The translations under genes were made by a program, and so were the position numbers. From the NCBI GenBank assembly GCA_038320885.1, contig JBBQER010000020.1:1-44581 (forward strand): a DNA stretch of 44,581 nucleotides, given 5' to 3'. Below the pieces are notes generated by a model. The model was not told where the DNA came from. It worked only from the letters and a program-made list of their open reading frames with translations, and did no database searches. Positions 40,829-44,581 of this stretch are shown piece after piece (position 1 is the stretch's first letter; each line of letters starts with the position of its first letter). The stretch is from JBBQER01 sp038320885. GTDB taxonomy: Bacteria > Actinomycetota > Acidimicrobiia > IMCC26256 > PALSA-610.

Positions 40829-42495
40829 ACGCACACCTCCACGCCCCGGTCGAGCGGGAGGAATCGCAGGCGGAGGGGTCCGACGAGCGCGCGATACGTG
40901 TCGGGCCGGAACGCCCGCTTCGGCGACGACGCGCCGGCGGCGCCGATGGGCACATTCTTGACGTACGCCGAGCCGCGTTCGACGGTGAACGTTCGGCCCC
41001 GCCCGATCACGTATAGCAACGGCTTCGTCAGCGGGACGCAGCGGAGGCCGGGCGAAGGAATCGACGACTGCACCAGGAATTCCAGCACCTCGCCCGCCCC
41101 GACACCCGGCGGGATCGGTCCCGGATCCGGAATTCTGCCGACACTGGCGATCAACCAGTTCATTGTGAGGCCCTCGACGCTCAAGCGGTTGTCGGGGTAC
41201 GGAACATGCATGTTTCGTAACTGGCGGGCGAGCGGTAGGCGTCCCAGCGACAGGATCACGTAGCGCGTACGCGGCGGGGTCGCATAGCGGGGCGAGTAGT
41301 CCGAGAGTTGGTTCACATTGGCGGGGAGGCCGACGAGCAACAACGCCACAACCGGAACCGCGAACAGCTTCCTCCGACGAATGAGCACCTCGGCCGCGAG
41401 CCCGATCGCCGGAAGGCACATCGCCCCGATCAGGTAAATGTACCGACTCTCACGGGCGCGGTCGGGGCCCGCGGTCTTGAGCAGAACGAGGAGGCCGCCT
41501 TGCCCGGCGCGTGCGGTCGCGGTCATGAACATGAAGAGAAGAGCGCCCACCATCAGGGCAACCGGCGCCGCGCGCCCGTCGGCGAACAACGGACGCCCCT
41601 CGCCTCGGGACCGGAACGCGACTGCGAGACCGACGACGAGCAACACCACGAGCAGAATGCCGACGCCGGGGAGTTGGCCCATCCCGCCGAACGCGGCTTG
41701 GATCCCGACCCACACGAACTTGATCATCTGCCCGAGCGAGTGGCTGCGCAGATTCGTGACGATCTGTCCCTTCGGCGCGGCGACCGTCCAAATGAGGTAG
41801 GCGACGCCGATCGGCGCGGTCTGGAACACCGCGACGCGCCAACCGCTCCACCCGCGGCGGAGCAGCACCGTCAACCCCACGACGACCGTCATCGCGATTG
41901 CGACACCGGAGCACAAGAGCCCGGCGAAGCCCGCCAGCAGCGCGAGCCAGTCGCGACGATCCATCGGACCGTCGTGATCGGCCAGCAGCAACTGCAGGAG
42001 ACCGAACATCAACGCGGCGCCGAAGGTGATCTGGAACGCGACGAGGATGTTCTCTCCGCCGGCACCGAACAGCACGAACCCGCCGGCGATGACGGTCGCG
42101 AGCCACGGTCGCACGCCGGCCCGGCGCGCGAGGGCCCGCACCAACGCCGCGACCGCGAGATGGGTCAGGATCACCAACGACAGATACGGCACGTACGTAC
42201 GGATGCCGAACAGCCGCCAGAGCAGCCGGTAGACGAGGATCGGCAGGGTCACCATGTGCTGGAAGTGACCTCGGAACCAGTCGCCGAGATCCCCGGCGGT
42301 TCTCGCCGACAGGAAGTCCCAGTCGTCCTGCGTGAACCATGTATGACGCCCGAAGAAGAGCAGGAGCGGATACGCGCCGACCTCGATCGCGATGAACGAG
42401 ATCAGCGCCGCCCGACCCCGAACGCGATCGCGCCACCGGGCCACGGGCGATCGCTCGTCGGAAGCCAACGCTTCCTCCCCTTTCGCGTCGACCAC
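40825..42495 (-). CDS. DDWDF-family polytopic membrane protein, probable GT-C glycosyltransferase
   Basis: This 556-residue paralogue of the protein at 15,459-17,099 has WFTQDDWDFLSARTAG (DD at 57-58), RGHFQHMVTLP, FGIRTYVPYLSLVI, ENILVAFQITFGAA, DRRDWLALLAG and SRYIYLIGA, all in the same order. About ten helices fill residues 28-400, and a soluble outer tail with TMNWLIASVGRIPDPGP follows. Start GTG 42495 lies 9 nt after TAGATT (42,510-42,505). It is coupled by ATGA to a sulfotransferase, so the pair may transfer and then sulfate a sugar. Transfer activity is inferred from the acidic loop and topology. Confidence 0.87.
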   Translation of the reverse strand: MVDAKGEEALASDERSPVARWRDRVRGRAALISFIAIEVGAYPLLLFFGRHTWFTQDDWDFLSARTAGDLGDWFRGHFQHMVTLPILVYRLLWRLFGIRTYVPYLSLVILTHLAVAALVRALARRAGVRPWLATVIAGGFVLFGAGGENILVAFQITFGAALMFGLLQLLLADHDGPMDRRDWLALLAGFAGLLCSGVAIAMTVVVGLTVLLRRGWSGWRVAVFQTAPIGVAYLIWTVAAPKGQIVTNLRSHSLGQMIKFVWVGIQAAFGGMGQLPGVGILLVVLLVVGLAVAFRSRGEGRPLFADGRAAPVALMVGALLFMFMTATARAGQGGLLVLLKTAGPDRARESRYIYLIGAMCLPAIGLAAEVLIRRRKLFAVPVVALLLVGLPANVNQLSDYSPRYATPPRTRYVILSLGRLPLARQLRNMHVPYPDNRLSVEGLTMNWLIASVGRIPDPGPIPPGVGAGEVLEFLVQSSIPSPGLRCVPLTKPLLYVIGRGRTFTVERGSAYVKNVPIGAAGASSPKRAFRPDTYRALVGPLRLRFLPLDRGVEVCV

Positions 42496-42598
42496 GATCT
42501 CGGCAATCTACCCGCTGCTTCGGTTCGATCCTGACGCTCGCAACGCCGCGTCAGCGCGGCAGGAGCGATGCAGTGACGCGCCTAGCATCGGGCCGATC
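42496..42598. promoter_or_regulatory. Divergent promoter region
   Basis: This 103-bp gap lies between divergent starts at 42495 and 42599. On the minus strand TAGATT (42,510-42,505) sits 9 nt before GTG; the same hexamer is used before the PhyH gene at 18,061. On the plus strand TAGCAT (42,583-42,588) sits 10 nt before GTG 42599. No ribosome site is seen on either side, which fits near-leaderless messages. Confidence 0.4.
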
Positions 42599-44581
42599 GT
42601 GGCGTTTCTTCGATACGTGATCGGTGCGGCCGGGCTCCTGGTCGCGACGAGTTCGATCGTGAGCGGCGCGTTGGCGGCTCGGAAGCGCATGCTTCCGAAC
42701 TGGACCGGCGCCCTCGGCTGCCTCGTCGTCAGCGTGATCTCTCTCACGCTGGTTACCGTCGTGTCGGAGTTGGTCGGGAGCATCGGACTGTTTCGAGTGG
42801 TCCCCCTGACGGTGGCGCTCGTCGGCGCCGGTCTCGGGGCGCGTTGCGTCGCCCGCCGCGGCCCGCCACCGCCGAGTGAGATGACGACGGCGCGACCCGT
42901 TGTTCCCGTCGCGTTGTCACCGCGCGCCGACCTGTGGGCACGACGGCTCGCATCCGCCGTCGGGCTGCTCGTGGTCTCGGAGTGGCTGACCGCCACGGTG
43001 CGCTCGTTCCAGATCGGCATGTCCGCGGTCGACGCGACCTGGTACCACATGCCCACTGCGGCTCGCTTCGCGCAATCCGGTTCGACGTGGAATCTCCACA
43101 TCATCGACACGAGCTCACTCACGGTCTTCTATCCCGCGGGCTCCGAGCTGTTCCACGCGGTCGGGATGGTGTTCCTGGATACCGACGCGCTCTCGCGCGT
43201 GCCGAACCTCGGGTGGCTCGGGCTGGGACTGCTCGCGGCGTGGTGCGTCGGCGCCCGCTACGGGGTCGCTCCACTCACGTTCCTCGGAGCGTCACTTCTC
43301 TTCGCGACGCCGCAACTCGTCTCGCTCGAGGCGGGGCAGGCGCTCAACGACGTCGCGGTGACCGCGCTCCTGCTTGCGGCCGTGGCCGTGATCGTCAACG
43401 TCAATGGATCCGACGCCGGCAAGATTCCCGCGACGACGCCCGTCGTCGTCGCCGCAATGGCTGCCGGATTGGCCGCCGGCACCAAGTGGACCGCGCTCAT
43501 CTCGGTCGCCGCGCTCACGGTCGGCATCCCGTTCCTTTCCAAGGGGGCGGACCGCGTGAAGAGCGGGGCCATGTGGCTCGGTGTCGTCGCGGTGAGCGGC
43601 GGATATTGGTACCTCCGCAACCTCGTCGCGGCCGGCTCCCCCGTTCCTCCCCAGCGCATCGGGCTCGGTCCGATCGCGCTTCCGTACTCGCCGCCGGGGA
43701 TACCGACGTTCTCCCTCACGCATTACCTCGACTCCGATACGTGGAGCCACGTCATCCACCCCGGCCTGCGCGCGAGCTTCGGCCCGATGTGGTGGTGCGT
43801 GCTGGTCCTCGCGCTCGGCGGTCTCGCGGTTGGCGCCGCGCTCCCGCGAGATCGCGGCACCCGGGTCGCGGCGGTGGTGGGCATCGCGTGCGTCGCGAGC
43901 TACCTGCTGACGAAACAGGGTTTCACGATCGCGTTCTGGCCGGGAACCCCGCGCTACGCGGCGCCGGGGCTGGCGCTCGGGCTCGTCCTGCTCGCGGTGG
44001 CGTCGGCCCGGTCATGGCGCCGGGCGCTTCCGTTCGCGCTCGCCGCATACTCGGCGGTGCTCGTCGCCACCCAATTCGACTCGCGACTCTGGCGCGCATG
44101 GTGGACGGGCGACCGGGTCGCGGTCGCTGCGGTGCTCGCCGCCGCGGTGCTCGCCGGAATCGCGATCGCGGTGTGCGCAACGGAGCGCGCACGTCTCGCG
44201 CTGATCCCGGCCCGGCCGATCGGCATCGCCGTGCTCGTCGGCGTGTCGCTCGCATCGGGCTTGGCCCTGAGTGGTTACCGTCAGACCTTTGCCTCGCACG
44301 GAACACCCGGCGAACGCGCGGCCTCCCTGCTGCGGTCGCGTCACGTTCGTGATGCACGCATCGCGCTCGCCGGCAGCCTGCTCATCAGCGGCTCGCAATA
44401 CGCGTTCTACGACAAGCGGCTGACCAACCACGTGCAGTTCATCGGGGAACGGGAGCCGAAGCACCGGGTGACGGCCTTCACGAGTTGCTCGTCGTTCATG
44501 GAGGCGGTCGCCGCGGGTCGCTACGAATACGTGATCACGCCCGCGGTACCGGCGAAGAGCTCCGGCCCCGCGACCTGGCTC
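42599..44581 (+). CDS. GT-C membrane glycosyltransferase (3' end outside window)
   Basis: The frame from GTG 42599 stays open to the last base, giving 661 residues. Two helices and a short cytoplasmic linker (about 1-115) precede a GT-C core. The first outer loop has AVDATWYHMPTAARFAQSG (D145, W148, H150), the usual acidic site of enzymes that use polyprenyl-phosphate sugars. LTVFYPAGSELFHAVG follows, then about ten more helices (for example GLAAGTKWTALISVAALTVG and GFTIAFWPGTPRYAAPGLALGL). The last 90 residues start an outer soluble domain (ARIALAGSLLISGSQYAFYDKRL). It probably adds a sugar outside the membrane. The DPM1-like gene at 38,496 could supply its donor. A real stop lies beyond the window. 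Confidence 0.85.
   Translation, partial: MAFLRYVIGAAGLLVATSSIVSGALAARKRMLPNWTGALGCLVVSVISLTLVTVVSELVGSIGLFRVVPLTVALVGAGLGARCVARRGPPPPSEMTTARPVVPVALSPRADLWARRLASAVGLLVVSEWLTATVRSFQIGMSAVDATWYHMPTAARFAQSGSTWNLHIIDTSSLTVFYPAGSELFHAVGMVFLDTDALSRVPNLGWLGLGLLAAWCVGARYGVAPLTFLGASLLFATPQLVSLEAGQALNDVAVTALLLAAVAVIVNVNGSDAGKIPATTPVVVAAMAAGLAAGTKWTALISVAALTVGIPFLSKGADRVKSGAMWLGVVAVSGGYWYLRNLVAAGSPVPPQRIGLGPIALPYSPPGIPTFSLTHYLDSDTWSHVIHPGLRASFGPMWWCVLVLALGGLAVGAALPRDRGTRVAAVVGIACVASYLLTKQGFTIAFWPGTPRYAAPGLALGLVLLAVASARSWRRALPFALAAYSAVLVATQFDSRLWRAWWTGDRVAVAAVLAAAVLAGIAIAVCATERARLALIPARPIGIAVLVGVSLASGLALSGYRQTFASHGTPGERAASLLRSRHVRDARIALAGSLLISGSQYAFYDKRLTNHVQFIGEREPKHRVTAFTSCSSFMEAVAAGRYEYVITPAVPAKSSGPATWL

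Noticed and set aside
42934..44352. Plus-strand open frame of about 472 codons near the window end
   Set aside because: It is a frame shadow of the GT-C gene from 42599, whose helices and VDATWYH loop are clear; the shadow is arginine-rich.
1..44581. CRISPR arrays, tRNA or rRNA genes, insertion sequences, integrases
   Set aside because: I looked for regularly spaced repeats, cloverleaf-like segments with CCA-side motifs, terminal inverted repeats and transposase motifs and found none. Absence rests on reading, not on a search tool.

Overview
The window is GC-rich, gene-dense bacterial DNA. GTG and TTG starts are common, genes often overlap by 1-14 bp (GTGA or ATGA junctions), and many first genes have a TANNNT box 5-10 nt before the start codon. 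This style fits a high-GC actinobacterium. An Acidimicrobiia-like soil or aquatic lineage is plausible, but no rRNA or housekeeping marker is present, so that is inference. I see no tRNA, rRNA, CRISPR array, transposase or phage gene, and no gene-free stretch longer than about 180 bp.

Nearly everything belongs to one large locus for making and decorating a surface polysaccharide or glycoconjugate. Left part (1-11,400): the tail of a membrane protein with two paralogues further on, a GT4-GT2 double glycosyltransferase diverging from an OafA-type O-acyltransferase, then a tight six-gene minus-strand operon read from 11,400 down to 4,646. That operon encodes a Wzz-like chain-length protein with a ruined kinase P-loop, a polytopic candidate Wzy polymerase, a NodB-type deacetylase, a GT4, a GNAT acetyltransferase and a WecA/TagO-type sugar-1-phosphate transferase. 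It supplies initiation, side modification and polymerisation.

Middle (11,523-27,800): a plus-strand operon GT4 - GNAT - CgeB-like glycosyltransferase; a PhyH-type dioxygenase with a DDWDF membrane protein; a methyltransferase with an SDR reductase; two closely related sulfotransferases (19.6-20.4 kb and 25.4-26.2 kb) bracketing a GT2-GT4 enzyme, a second large GT-B-like protein and an unknown coiled-coil protein; a third, GMHRSGTS-type sulfotransferase; and two small membrane proteins.

Right part (27,958-44,581): a membrane-anchored repeat protein followed by a 1,111-residue methyltransferase - TylF-like - GT2 - CmcI-like fusion; facing it, a long minus-strand series from 39,734 to 32,107 of GT2 (DPM1-like with membrane tail), two GT4, a GT-A enzyme, a lipoprotein, a second anchored repeat protein, a type-2 sulfotransferase and a stand-alone GT2 that is a relative of the GT2 module inside the fusion. 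The window closes with another DDWDF membrane protein coupled to a fifth sulfotransferase and a frameshifted small membrane gene, diverging from a GT-C glycosyltransferase that runs off the end.

Taken together the locus looks able to build, methylate, acylate and, with five sulfotransferases, repeatedly sulfate an extracellular glycan. The flippase or exporter, nucleotide-sugar synthesis and PAPS supply are not in the window. The most unusual items are the four-domain fusion with two apparently metal-ligand-deficient methyltransferase modules, the sulfotransferase density, and the repeated DDWDF membrane family.
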